A DNA stretch of 64,000 bases from contig NZ_PCDP01000001.1 of the NCBI RefSeq assembly GCF_003240585.1, forward strand, positions 1-64,000, given 5' to 3'. Each line of letters starts with the position of its first letter. The first letter of the stretch is position 1. A program made the position numbers and the translations under genes. This document shows, piece after piece, positions 36,242-45,018 of this stretch. Below the pieces are notes generated by a model, which was not told the origin of the DNA, searched no databases, and saw only the letters and a program-made list of their open reading frames with translations. Origin of the DNA: Arminella tubonensis. GTDB lineage: Bacteria; Pseudomonadota; Alphaproteobacteria; Rhizobiales; Rhizobiaceae.

Positions 36242-38400
36242 GATTTCCCCGCCCAATCTAGCACGTTTTTCGGGTCAACGGATCGCAAAACCTGTTCGCT
36301 CGCCCCCGGATACCGCGGGACATAAAATATCATTGTCGTGCCTGAGCCATCGTTCGCCGCAGCCCAGATTCGTCCCCCATGGCTTTCTATGATCGAACGG
36401 CTGACGGACAGACCAATGCCCATTCCCTCACTCTTCGTGGTATAGAACGCGTCAAAAAGGCGCTCTGCCTCTATTGGTCCGAATCCCCCGCCAGTGTCCC
36501 GTACGCTCATCCGGACGCTCTCCCCTTCGTGGGTCTCCGTTCGAACGAGCAGGCGTCGGGGGCGATCGTCGACGCAGATCATGGCGTCCACAGCGTTGCG
36601 TAGAAGGTTCATGATGACTTGCTGAAGCTGAACCCGGTCGCCGCCGACGTATGGCAGATCGTCGGCGAGTTCGATGGTCAGTTGAATACGAGCCCTTCGA
36701 AGATCACTCGACAGCAGCGCGACAACCTCTCGAGCTGCCTCGTTCAAGTCAACTGGCTCGATTACCGCCGTTCTCTTTCGGAAGAGTGCTCGAAGGCGCG
36801 AGATCACATCTGCTGCGCGGTTGCCGTCGCGGATCGTGCGGCGCGCTGTTTCAATAGCACCGGCAACATTTGGAGGATTGGAAGCAAGAATTCTCAGGCA
36901 GGTACTCGCGTTTGTTATGATCCCCGAAAGCGGCTGGTTGACCTCATGGGCAATCGAAGCGGTCAGTTCTCCGAGGCTCATCACTCTTGTGAAGTGCGCA
37001 AGTTCCGATCGGATCGCATCGCGGGCCTCTTCGGCAAGCCGGCGCTGCGTTATGTCCTGAACTGCTCCCAGGCACTCGAGCCGGCCGTCCCCATGGCGAA
37101 TGATGCGGCCGACGACGCGCACGTATTTGATGCCGTTGTCCGAACCTCTCAACCGGATTTCGTACTCGGGATTATCCCGGCCGCTTCGGATCTGCTCCAT
37201 CCTTTCCGCAAGCAAGGGGAGGTCCTCGGAGAGAACGCGACTCGTGATCTGATCGACGGTTACGGCGACATCGCCGTCAAACTCGAAGATGCGATTGAGC
37301 TCCTCTGAAAAGAGAATTTCATCGGTGTCGATCCGCCATGAAAAGGTGCCCGTCAAGCTGATCCGTTCACCTGCGGCAAGAAGCATTTCACTGCGGCGCA
37401 ATCTCTCCTCGGCGCGCTTTCTCTCATCGATATCCGTCAGTAGCGCGTACCAGCGAACAATGACGCCGTCCGCATCCCGAAATGGCAGGCCACGAACCTG
37501 GAACCATCGATACACGCCGTCAAAACGTCTGATGCGCGCTTCGAAGTCGTATGCCTCGCCGGAGGTGATCGCATTCGTAAACTTCTGCGCCACATCAGGT
37601 AGATCGTCAGGATGGAGCGTCTCGTTTTCGCCCCAATGCTTGAACTCGCTGATTGCTGAGCCGCAGTATTCTATGACCTGGCTGTTGACGACTTCTACGT
37701 CGCCGCTTGGCGTGAGTATAGCAACAAGGCCAGCGAGGCTGTCGACGATCGTGCGTGCACTGTTTTCGCTGTCGCGAAGGGCTTCCTCGATGCGTCGCCG
37801 TTCGGCGATCTCCAGTCTGAGATCTCGATTGGTTGCTGCGAGCTCGTCCGTTCTCTCCGCCACACGCCTGTCCAGCTCGGCTGCGTATTGCCTTTGCCCA
37901 ATCAGCAAATGGGCTTCCTTGACAGCAATGGCTGCCTGGTTGCCGGAGACGTTCAGCAGCAGGCGCTCTGCCTGGACCGGGAATGTCAAACGGTTAGCTC
38001 CCGCGACGAGAACGCCGGCCTGCCCATTCATCCCAAGTTGAGCCTGCGCAATTGAGAGCATGACGTTTTCGACGCTTATTCTTGCCGTTTGCGGCCAATC
38101 CGTAGCCACATCTCCGAGTGACAGAGAAAGTGCACGGCCAATGTCGGACGGCTTCGTTACCCGCATGAGCTCCGTCGTCCGTGCCATCTCGATCGCCGTG
38201 CGGCCATCGTGATCGAGAAGTCTGACATAGAGGAAATCGACATCCAGCATTGCCGAAAGAACGTCCAGCAACACATGCCCGATCCGTGAGAGGTCGCCAC
38301 CGACCCACATGGCGGGAAGCGCCGAGAGGCTCACGAGATCGCTCATGCAGCGCCGAAGGCGTTCATTCTCCTTATCAGCTTGCTGATACTGCTGCGTCAT
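36238..38400 (-). CDS. GAF/PAS sensor histidine kinase (kinase 2)
   Basis: A 720-residue soluble kinase. Residues about 20-175 look like a GAF-type sensor, followed by a coiled coil (about 175-210) and two PAS domains (about 210-330 and 335-455, with the RDADGVIVRWYALLTDI and GDGRLECLGAVQDI PAC ends). His485 in SIAHEVNQPLSG is the phosphorylation site. N, G1 (DTGGGF) and G2 (GMGIGLSVSRSII) boxes are intact. It follows the MEDS gene by 13 bp and precedes a dead receiver and an intact FixJ-type gene. The C-terminal half is closely similar to kinase 1. Confidence 0.9.
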   Translation of the reverse strand: MTQQYQQADKENERLRRCMSDLVSLSALPAMWVGGDLSRIGHVLLDVLSAMLDVDFLYVRLLDHDGRTAIEMARTTELMRVTKPSDIGRALSLSLGDVATDWPQTARISVENVMLSIAQAQLGMNGQAGVLVAGANRLTFPVQAERLLLNVSGNQAAIAVKEAHLLIGQRQYAAELDRRVAERTDELAATNRDLRLEIAERRRIEEALRDSENSARTIVDSLAGLVAILTPSGDVEVVNSQVIEYCGSAISEFKHWGENETLHPDDLPDVAQKFTNAITSGEAYDFEARIRRFDGVYRWFQVRGLPFRDADGVIVRWYALLTDIDERKRAEERLRRSEMLLAAGERISLTGTFSWRIDTDEILFSEELNRIFEFDGDVAVTVDQITSRVLSEDLPLLAERMEQIRSGRDNPEYEIRLRGSDNGIKYVRVVGRIIRHGDGRLECLGAVQDITQRRLAEEARDAIRSELAHFTRVMSLGELTASIAHEVNQPLSGIITNASTCLRILASNPPNVAGAIETARRTIRDGNRAADVISRLRALFRKRTAVIEPVDLNEAAREVVALLSSDLRRARIQLTIELADDLPYVGGDRVQLQQVIMNLLRNAVDAMICVDDRPRRLLVRTETHEGESVRMSVRDTGGGFGPIEAERLFDAFYTTKSEGMGIGLSVSRSIIESHGGRIWAAANDGSGTTMIFYVPRYPGASEQVLRSVDPKNVLDWAGKS

Positions 38401-38413
38401 CCGGGATATCCGA

Positions 38414-39064
38414 TCACGTCTCCGGGGAGATCACCTGGCTCGCTCGCCGTTTACGCCGCTCGTCAAGAAACTGTGCCGGGGGGACAAAGAAGGGGTTCTC
38501 CTGCAGCAGTCCGCCGATGATGATCATCGGATGGGTCCGTATGATATCGACCACAGTGTCTCCACCAAACTTGGCGAGGTCGTAGACGCAGACTACTGCA
38601 TGGTCGTGATTGCACCACACGTCATTGACGCGAGCTTCGAACTCAACGAGATCGCCAATGCAAGATGGCTCTTCCGCGGCCCAATCCATTTGGCAGATAA
38701 TTCGGCTGAGCGGAAATGTCCCTTTCGTGCTCTCACTCGCCAGCCCCTCGAAGACCTCCACCATCCGGTCCTGGTCAAATTGCCCATCCGGAAGGTAGGC
38801 TTCGGTGTTTGTCCGCAGCTCGAGCTGTCCGGTTTCTTCGGCGACGTTCGTATCGATCCCAGCGGCTGAGAGCTGTTGCAAATGCGCGGCGCGACTACCC
38901 GGGTTGATGACGTGAAGCGCCTTGTGTCCGCATTCGAAGCCCTCCTTGATGAATGGCATCAAGACACGATAGCTCTCGTCCGCGCTGTGGAAAAATGCGC
39001 AGACGTGACGAGTGCGGCCCAGCTCGGATCCAGCGAAGCGGATGCGTGGAGCGGTCGCCTTCAT
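38414..39064 (-). CDS. MEDS-domain (DcmR-like) sensory protein
   Basis: A 216-residue protein matching the MEDS domain named from methanogen and methylotroph DcmR sensors. HVCAFFHSADESYRVLMPFIKEG is the typical opening and GTFPLSRIICQMDWA and VVCVYDLAKFGG are the core. No DNA-binding domain is attached, so it is a stand-alone sensor module. GAGGAAGG precedes the ATG. It begins the MEDS, kinase 2, dead receiver, FixJ-type run and may feed a small-molecule signal to kinase 2. Confidence 0.85.
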   Translation of the reverse strand: MKATAPRIRFAGSELGRTRHVCAFFHSADESYRVLMPFIKEGFECGHKALHVINPGSRAAHLQQLSAAGIDTNVAEETGQLELRTNTEAYLPDGQFDQDRMVEVFEGLASESTKGTFPLSRIICQMDWAAEEPSCIGDLVEFEARVNDVWCNHDHAVVCVYDLAKFGGDTVVDIIRTHPMIIIGGLLQENPFFVPPAQFLDERRKRRASQVISPET

Positions 39065-39212
39065 AAAGCTGCCTTCCTCTTGAATGCGACACGTTGCTCA
39101 CTTCCCGGCTGGGCGGCGGCCCTTTCGACGGCTTCACGCGCGACGAACATGCGCCTACCGGCACCAGAGGTCTATTGGCCTTTGGTGTCGGTTTGGGAGG
39201 CGTGCATCCAGC

Positions 39213-39890
39213 TCAGAGCTGTTTCAGGAGCTCGCGAGCGGCGCTGGTCGATGAAGCCGGATTTTGCCCCGTGATGAGGCGACCGTCAGTTATGGCAAAA
39301 GGCTGCCAGTCCGCGACCTTCTCGAATTTGGCACCCAGCCGCGTCAACTCGTCCTCAACGAGAAACGGAACGACAGTCGTCAAGTGAACGGCCTCTTCCT
39401 CGGAATTCGTAAAGCCGGTGACGCGCTTTCCCCTGACCAGCGGTTCGCCTCGGTGCTTGACGTGGCGCAGGACGCCTGGTGCATGACAAACGGCCGCAAC
39501 AGGCTTTCCCGAATCGTAGAATTTTTCGATCAGGGAGATGGATTTTTTGTCTTCCGCGAGGTCCCACATAGGGCCATGTCCCCCCACATAGAAGATGGTA
39601 TCGAACTCGGCCGCATCGACATCCGCGAGCTTGACGGTGCTGGCCAGCACAGCCTGAGCAGCCTTGTCCGCCTTGAATCGGGTCATCGCGGGTGTTTGAC
39701 TTTCAGGCTCATCGCTCTTGGGGTCGATGGGCGGCTGTCCTCCTTTAGGCGAGGCAACCGTAATCTTCGCACCGGAATCCTTGAAAACAAAATAAGGTGC
39801 CGCAAACTCCTCCAGCCAAAAGCCGGTCTTTCGTCCCGTGTTGCCAAGGATGTCGTGCGACGTAAGGACCATCAGGATTTTTGGACTCAT
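39213..39890 (-). CDS. DJ-1/PfpI family protein, Hsp31/glyoxalase III-like
   Basis: A 225-residue class I glutamine-amidotransferase-fold protein. Cys135-His136 in AAVCHAPG is the nucleophile elbow, and Glu27 in FWLEEF fits the acidic partner of the Hsp31/glyoxalase III group. These enzymes convert methylglyoxal to lactate without glutathione or act as chaperones. AGGAGAAG precedes the ATG. Promoter element A (copy 2) lies 167 bp upstream, linking it to the SDR-RidA-crotonase unit. Confidence 0.9.
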   Translation of the reverse strand: MSPKILMVLTSHDILGNTGRKTGFWLEEFAAPYFVFKDSGAKITVASPKGGQPPIDPKSDEPESQTPAMTRFKADKAAQAVLASTVKLADVDAAEFDTIFYVGGHGPMWDLAEDKKSISLIEKFYDSGKPVAAVCHAPGVLRHVKHRGEPLVRGKRVTGFTNSEEEAVHLTTVVPFLVEDELTRLGAKFEKVADWQPFAITDGRLITGQNPASSTSAARELLKQL

Positions 39891-40278
39891 CGTTCTTCTC
39901 CTAGGTTGAATCTGCCAACAGCAAACGCGACAGATCTTGGGCCAATTCCATCATGCTCCGACGCGGACGCGTCAAAGGGCGACTATCAGCGACGACCGCC
40001 TTAGAACAAAGTCGGCCTGTGATCGCTGAGAGTTGGCGGAATCCAGGGAGAAATCCATTGTACGATGGTGTTGCCAACACGTCTCGATCAATCCGCGGAC
40101 GCTGCAGCCATCTTTGCAGCCGCGACCTTATCGAGACGTTTCGCTTAGTTTTCAACGCAGGGAACTTGTTGGCTGGAAATCGGTTTTTAGAATGAGGATG
40201 TCTGTCTTTGCGACGTTCGCCTATAGCGTTTGCGGAATAGCCTTCGGGCAGGCTGAATAGCCTGACATCCTCACTTGG
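39891..40278. other. Intergenic region with DJ-1 promoter
   Basis: These 388 bases hold promoter element A copy 2 and otherwise no gene I can support. The transcribed leader of the DJ-1 gene would be about 155 bases if the TACAAT box is used. Confidence 0.4.
40057..40081 (-). promoter_or_regulatory. Conserved promoter element A (copy 2)
   Basis: Minus strand: CGTGTTGGCAACACC followed by ATCGTACAAT. The dyad GTGTT-GGC-AACAC is perfect and the ten bases ATCGTACAAT are identical to copy 1. It is 167 bp upstream of the DJ-1 start, nearly the same distance as copy 1 from its gene. Confidence 0.65.
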
Positions 40279-40539
40279 CTATGCAGAACGTGGCGGACGG
40301 ATTGCGATATGAGACTCATCTGCTGCGGCAATAAATGCGTCGCGCGCAAAGTCCGTCGGCCTGCCGTTATCCAAGACCGCCAGGCATGCGTTCAGCGCCT
40401 GACGATGCAGCACGCCGCCATCACCGCGCCAGTTCGACATCAGACAGTCAAGCGCCTCAAGCGCGCTCCACACGACGCGATACTCCCCGCGGGCGGGGAC
40501 CTCCAACGTCACTGACAATTTCCAGATTTTCATATCCAT
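40279..40539 (-). CDS. DUF982 family protein
   Basis: An 86-residue protein covering the whole DUF982 domain: WKLSVTLEVPARGEYRVV, ALDCLMSNWRGDGG, ALNACLAVLDN and the terminal RDAFIAAADESH. Length is normal for the family. Function is unknown; such genes are frequent in Rhizobiaceae. An AT-rich dyad lies 35 bp upstream. Confidence 0.8.
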   Translation of the reverse strand: MDMKIWKLSVTLEVPARGEYRVVWSALEALDCLMSNWRGDGGVLHRQALNACLAVLDNGRPTDFARDAFIAAADESHIAIRPPRSA

Positions 40540-40573
40540 ACCACTGAACGCAGGGACACGGTCGATCGTTCAG

Positions 40574-40590
40574 AATAAAATCAATTTATT
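40574..40590. promoter_or_regulatory. AT-rich dyad AATAAA-N5-TTTATT
   Basis: Perfect 6-bp arms 35 bp before the DUF982 start within AT-rich promoter-like DNA. The rest of 40540-40845 contains no supported gene. It may be an operator, but short AT dyads arise by chance. Confidence 0.25.
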
Positions 40591-40845
40591 GTTGAGTAAG
40601 AATGCACAATCTAACCTTTGCGTGCTTCGACAATTATCATCGCGCCCGTCCGCCCAGAGGCTATCTCGGCACCGTCGTCGTGTAGAGCACGGTGGTATCG
40701 CCGGCGATGCCGAGGTTATCATTTGTTTCAGCAAAACCGGGCTGCTCGATACGTACGTGACAGCTGCGAAACTCCTCTTCCCTTCTTGTCAAAATCGGAA
40801 GATCCTTCCATTTTGTTGAGCGCACACTCGATAGAGGGACGGTAG

Positions 40846-40960
40846 ATGGGGGCTGGCGTTGTTAAATAATCCAATCGGAATAGCGGCTACGGCTTCATCG
40901 TTCCCGACGACAAGACGCCTGTTTGTCTTCGTCCACGCTTCGGCGCCGCTGCTGCGTCTG
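40846..40960 (+). pseudogene. Decayed cold-shock (CspA-like) gene
   Basis: ATG at 40846 begins MGAGVVK, then TAA replaces the tryptophan codon of the usual VKWFN. The frame continues SNRNSGYGFIVPDDK, which is the RNP1 region of cold-shock proteins (KGYGFI). A one-base shift then gives RLFVFVHASAPLL, matching the RNP2 DVFVHxSA region. One stop and one frameshift make it non-functional. The remaining C-terminal third is not recognisable. Confidence 0.75.
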
Positions 40961-40986
40961 CCTACATGTTCGACACGGAGGTGGAG

Positions 40987-41172
40987 ATGACTGAGAAAAC
41001 GAATTCTTCCCGCTCGAAGCCGGCTCTCGTTCGAGCGCATCGCGCACGTTCTAAGCATGGGGTGCCGCCCCGCGTGCTGTCGGCCGCCAATCGGCAGGTT
41101 TTGACATTGGCTTTAATGGCCATCCTGCTTTTTGTCGCCGCCGCGACCTTGTATTCGTTTTTACATCGCTAG
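40987..41172 (+). CDS. Small single-pass membrane protein
   Basis: A 61-residue protein with a basic N-terminal half (residues 1-38, rich in R, K and S) and one hydrophobic helix (about 39-58) ending YSFLHR. The ATG at 40987 is chosen since GGAGGTGG lies 4-5 bases ahead; ATG at 40966 is in frame. Topology would be N-in. Similar tiny proteins occur at 54124 and 55446. No family recognised. Confidence 0.6.
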   Translation: MTEKTNSSRSKPALVRAHRARSKHGVPPRVLSAANRQVLTLALMAILLFVAAATLYSFLHR

Positions 41173-41304
41173 GACGGGGTCATGTTCACGACCACATCCG
41201 CCCAAGGGTAAGTCGAGGTCCAGTCCGGCTACGCTCTGAGCCGTGCGTTGCGCCGCTTGCAGCCGCGCGGTATTCTTCCCGGTGGCCTAACTCTGGAGAG
41301 CGTG

Positions 41305-43623
41305 ATGACCAAGAAGCGACCCGAGGGAATAGAAGCCTACACGTCAGCGGCCGGAGGATGGGGCGCATTGCGGGCTGTCGCCAAGACGCTAGCGCATCAG
41401 CAGGTTATGGCGCAGGGAACCATGACGCTTCTGAAGGCAAACCAGCCGGACGGGTTCGACTGCCCCGGCTGCGCCTGGCCGGATCCGAAGCATACCTCAT
41501 CGTTTGAGTTCTGCGAGAATGGTGCAAAGGCCATTACCTGGGAATCCACCTCGAAACGCGCGGATCCTGAATTCTTTGCAAGAAATTCGGTAGCCGACCT
41601 CTGGACGTGGTCCGATCACGACCTCGAGGATCAGGGCCGTCTGACACATCCGATGATCTACGATCCTGCAACCGACCGCTACGTCGCCATTGAATGGGCG
41701 GAGGCCTTCGAGAGGATCGGCGACGAACTCCGAAAGCTTCCGGATCCGAACCTTGCGGAGTTCTATACCTCCGGACGCGCGTCGAAAGAGGCAGCTTTTC
41801 TATTCCAGCTTCTCGTGCGCGCCTACGGTACGAACAATTTCCCCGACTGCAGCAATATGTGCCATGAGGCAACGTCCGTCGGCCTTCCCAAATCCATCGG
41901 CGTCGGCAAGGGCACGGTGACTCTCGAGGATTTCGATCACGCCGACGCCATCTTCAGCTTCGGCCATAACCCTGGGACGAACCATCCCCGCATGATGACG
42001 ACGTTACATGAGGCGTCCAGGCGCGGCGTCCCGATCATCGTGTTCAACCCGCTGAAGGAGCGCGCGCTCGAAAAGTTTGCCGCGCCGCAGAATCCGGTCG
42101 AGATGGCAACCTTCAGCTCGACCCCGATCGCCTCGGCCTACCATCAGGTCAAGCCCGGGGGCGATCTGGCGGCGCTCAAGGGCCTGATGAAACGGATATT
42201 CGAACGGGACGAGGAAGACCTCGCCGCGGGCGGCAGCGGCCTGCTCGATCGTGCATTCATCGCAGCTCACACCGTCGGGATCGACGAGTTGAAAGCTGAC
42301 GTCATGGCGACGGGCTGGGAGCAGATCGTCAGGAAGTCGGGCCTCGAACGTTCAGCTATAGAGAGCGCGGCAGAGGTCTACCTGAATTCCAAGAACGTCA
42401 TCCTCTGCTACGGGATGGGGATAACACAACACAGCAACGGCACGGCTAATGTCCAGCAGCTTGCCAATTTTCTTATGCTGCGTGGAAACCTGGGCCGGCA
42501 GGGAGCGGGCCTCTGCCCTCTCCGTGGTCACTCGAACGTCCAGGGCGACCGCACCGTCGGCATCACCGAGATTCCGAACAAGGCGCTTCTCGATGGCATG
42601 GAGCGTGCATTCGGCTTCCGACCGCCTGCCGAAAAGGGGCATGACGCGGTGGAGGCCATCAAGGCGATCATCGACGGCAGGTCCAAGGCACTCATCTGTC
42701 TCGGCGGCAACCTGGCAGTGGCGATGTCCGATAGAGACGCGACATTCGCGGGCATGCGCAAACTCGACATGGCAGTGCATCTCGCGACGAAGCTGAACCG
42801 CTCCCACCTGCTGATTGCCAAGACTTCGATGATCCTGCCGATCCTCGGGCGTACCGATCAGGACATTCAGAAGAACGGTCCCCAGTCGGTGACAGTCGAG
42901 GACTCGATGTCGATGGTTCACGCGTCTCGCGGCTTCCTGAAGCCTCCGAGCGACCACCTGATGTCCGAACCTGCCGTCATCGCCGGCATTGCCAAGGCAA
43001 CGCTTGGCACCAGGCACAGCATCGACTGGGACGGGATGATCGGCGACTACAGCAGGATCCGTGACAAGATCGAGATCGTCTTTCCAGACTTCAAGGACTT
43101 CAATGTGCGGGTCCGCAAGCCCGGTGGCTTCCGTCTGGACGTCCCCGCAACCTATCGCGAATGGCACACCGAAAGCGGGAAGGCCAATTTCCTGGTCGCC
43201 CCGGGCCTGGAGGAAGACGAGCGCCTTACGAGCCCAGATGTACTCGTGCTGACGACGCTGCGGAGCCACGATCAGTACAACACGACGGTGTACAGCCTCA
43301 ACGACCGCTATCGTGGCGTCTTCGGTCGCCGAGACGTGATATTCATGAATGCCGATGATCTAGCCGCGCGTGGTCTTGCGGATGGAGATCGGATCGATGT
43401 GGAGGGCCTCAGGTCTGCCGACGGAGCCTCCGGCCGGACGGTCGCAGGCTTCACCGCGGTCGCCTATGATATCCCAAAGGGCTCGGTTGCTGGATATTAT
43501 CCGGAGATGAACCGGGTTATCGCCCTGTCCGATCACGACCGGAGGTCCGGGACGCCCGCCTATAAGGGCATACCGGTCACCATCAGGAGATCAACGCAGA
43601 TCGGCGAAGCAGCAATGCCCTGA
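41305..43623 (+). CDS. ydeP: FdhF/YdeP-family molybdopterin oxidoreductase
   Basis: A 772-residue member of the molybdopterin oxidoreductase superfamily closest to YdeP, a protein linked to acid resistance in E. coli. DGFDCPGCAWPDP near the N-terminus (about 50-62) is the cysteine motif expected in this group. Later landmarks are NMCHEATSVGLPKSIGVGKG, SFGHNPGTNHPRMM, LRGNLGRQGAGLCPLRGHSNVQGDRT and a C-terminal MopB-like domain with LRSHDQYNTTVYSLNDRYRG. The start at 41305 follows TGGAGAG. The reaction is not established. It has no maturation or subunit gene beside it. Confidence 0.88.
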   Translation: MTKKRPEGIEAYTSAAGGWGALRAVAKTLAHQQVMAQGTMTLLKANQPDGFDCPGCAWPDPKHTSSFEFCENGAKAITWESTSKRADPEFFARNSVADLWTWSDHDLEDQGRLTHPMIYDPATDRYVAIEWAEAFERIGDELRKLPDPNLAEFYTSGRASKEAAFLFQLLVRAYGTNNFPDCSNMCHEATSVGLPKSIGVGKGTVTLEDFDHADAIFSFGHNPGTNHPRMMTTLHEASRRGVPIIVFNPLKERALEKFAAPQNPVEMATFSSTPIASAYHQVKPGGDLAALKGLMKRIFERDEEDLAAGGSGLLDRAFIAAHTVGIDELKADVMATGWEQIVRKSGLERSAIESAAEVYLNSKNVILCYGMGITQHSNGTANVQQLANFLMLRGNLGRQGAGLCPLRGHSNVQGDRTVGITEIPNKALLDGMERAFGFRPPAEKGHDAVEAIKAIIDGRSKALICLGGNLAVAMSDRDATFAGMRKLDMAVHLATKLNRSHLLIAKTSMILPILGRTDQDIQKNGPQSVTVEDSMSMVHASRGFLKPPSDHLMSEPAVIAGIAKATLGTRHSIDWDGMIGDYSRIRDKIEIVFPDFKDFNVRVRKPGGFRLDVPATYREWHTESGKANFLVAPGLEEDERLTSPDVLVLTTLRSHDQYNTTVYSLNDRYRGVFGRRDVIFMNADDLAARGLADGDRIDVEGLRSADGASGRTVAGFTAVAYDIPKGSVAGYYPEMNRVIALSDHDRRSGTPAYKGIPVTIRRSTQIGEAAMP

Positions 43624-43709
43624 AGCCGGGAGCGCGTGGAACGCTGACCAACGATGCAATCGGGGCGGCTAGTCCCTGCCCGATCAGGAGACGTGAGGTC
43701 TCTCTGCCC

Positions 43710-44285
43710 TCATTTCAATAGACCGAGATTGAAGAGCTGAACCCGGCGATTGACCGCAGAGGCGGGGTTGGCGGTGTCGATCGGATATTCCTGCCCTGCT
43801 CCGACCGCAAACAGGCGTTCGGGCTTAATGGCGAAGGTCGTCGACAAGGCTTCCTTGATGGCGTTGGCGCGATCTTCGCTGAGCTGGAGGTTGTGCTTCG
43901 CATCGCCTGTGGAACTTGTGTGCCCGACAATGAGGAACGAGTATCGCGACAGATTTGGATGATGCAGTGCGTCGGCGATCAGACCGAGTGTGCGATAGGA
44001 TTCCGGTTCCATCGCAACTGAATTGTTGACGAAATTCAGTTCGACGACCAGCTGCGAGAGTTGGGCGAGCTTGCTCCAGTCCGGCAGGCCTGCTGCGCTT
44101 CCGGCTGGATTGGCCGCCGCCTGTTGCTTGAGCAATAGGACGTCGATCTTCGGCGCGACCTTGCCGGCATTGTCGAGACTGGTGATGATTTGCTGCTGCG
44201 ACACTTCCTGGGCGGAAACGGATACGGGCAGAAGCATGATGCCGGCAATGAGAGCGGCGCTGATTTGACGAACGGACATTTTCAT
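43710..44285 (-). CDS. OmpA-family envelope protein
   Basis: A 191-residue exported protein. Residues 3 to about 25 are a signal peptide ending VSA-QE. A short linker is followed by an OmpA C-terminal peptidoglycan-binding domain (about 80-185): VELNFVNNSVAMEP, FLIVGHTSSTGDAKHNLQLSEDRANAI and VNRRVQLF. ATG at 44285 or 44279 could be used; AGGGGA sits best for the latter. It lies 22 bp after the cysteine-rich gene on the same strand and is probably co-transcribed. Confidence 0.85.
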   Translation of the reverse strand: MKMSVRQISAALIAGIMLLPVSVSAQEVSQQQIITSLDNAGKVAPKIDVLLLKQQAAANPAGSAAGLPDWSKLAQLSQLVVELNFVNNSVAMEPESYRTLGLIADALHHPNLSRYSFLIVGHTSSTGDAKHNLQLSEDRANAIKEALSTTFAIKPERLFAVGAGQEYPIDTANPASAVNRRVQLFNLGLLK

Positions 44286-44307
44286 TTCCCCTGTTCCAAC
44301 CATGCTT

Positions 44308-44733
44308 CTACCGCCATCCCGCGTCTGTGATTGCCTGGGTGCATTTTGGTCCGGTCATGCGCTCGGCCTTGATGAGGCAGGACAGCATGTTGCCGTCACC
44401 CTTCACGCCCTTGCAGGTGGTAGCCATGTTGCGCTTGCAGACCGTATAATAGGCAATCTGCGCCGCCTGGCGCTGCTTGATGGAGGTGATGACGGTAGCC
44501 AGCGTCGACGTGCAGGTCGGCGAGACCTTGGCCGTATTCTTCTGCAGGCAATTGGTGATCGCGTTGTTTCCAAGGTTGAGGCCGCTGCAGAACTTCTTGA
44601 TGTCCGCGCCGCAATCCTTTGCCAGCGTCGTTACGGCGTCGGCATAGCTGATGGTGTCGGCACGTACGACGGTGGAAAGGCTGAGAAAGGCGACAAGTGT
44701 CGTCACGCCAATGACGGTTAGTCTGCTTCGCAT
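44308..44733 (-). CDS. Exported cysteine-rich-repeat protein
   Basis: A 141-residue protein with a signal peptide (cleavage near VRA-DT). The mature chain has eight cysteines in two units, the first around KDCGADIKKFCSG with NCLQ, the second around YYTVCKRNMATTCKG with SCLI. This matches the Cys-rich repeat (GLG1 type). The cysteines would be disulphide-bonded in the periplasm. GGAGCG precedes the ATG. Promoter element B (44914-44926) lies 181 bp upstream. Function unknown. Confidence 0.8.
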   Translation of the reverse strand: MRSRLTVIGVTTLVAFLSLSTVVRADTISYADAVTTLAKDCGADIKKFCSGLNLGNNAITNCLQKNTAKVSPTCTSTLATVITSIKQRQAAQIAYYTVCKRNMATTCKGVKGDGNMLSCLIKAERMTGPKCTQAITDAGWR

Positions 44734-44913
44734 GCATCGCTCCTATCCATGGGTGCAAGTTTCGACGACATGACTTGCAAACGCCGCGCGTGAACGGAAG
44801 TACGTTACTGTTACAGACCCCTTGCCTGCCCGTGGCGTACAGTCCGGACAACCCTGATCCTGGTGCGGAAGCGGCCTGCCCGCCGAAGAAATGCGGAGGT
44901 CGCGGGCCCTTTG

Positions 44914-44926
44914 CCGTATGTTACGG
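44914..44926. promoter_or_regulatory. Promoter element B, CCGTATGTTACGG
   Basis: Arms CCGTA and TACGG around TGT. Its reverse complement is base-for-base the site at 48262-48274. It lies 181 bp upstream of the cysteine-rich gene. The dyad geometry suggests a TetR- or MarR-type dimer. Confidence 0.55.
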
Positions 44927-45018
44927 TAACCTACCTATGGAAGGAGAGAATCCTTCGAGCACTGCGGCACCATCGATGCCAACAAGGTCGAAGATCCTTG
45001 ATACTCCCAAACCAGCCA

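Noticed and set aside
40589..40845. Frames on both strands upstream of the cold-shock remnant
   Set aside because: Short, without ribosome sites, with no recognisable family. A GTG-initiated minus-strand peptide ending at about 40684 was also considered and not supported.
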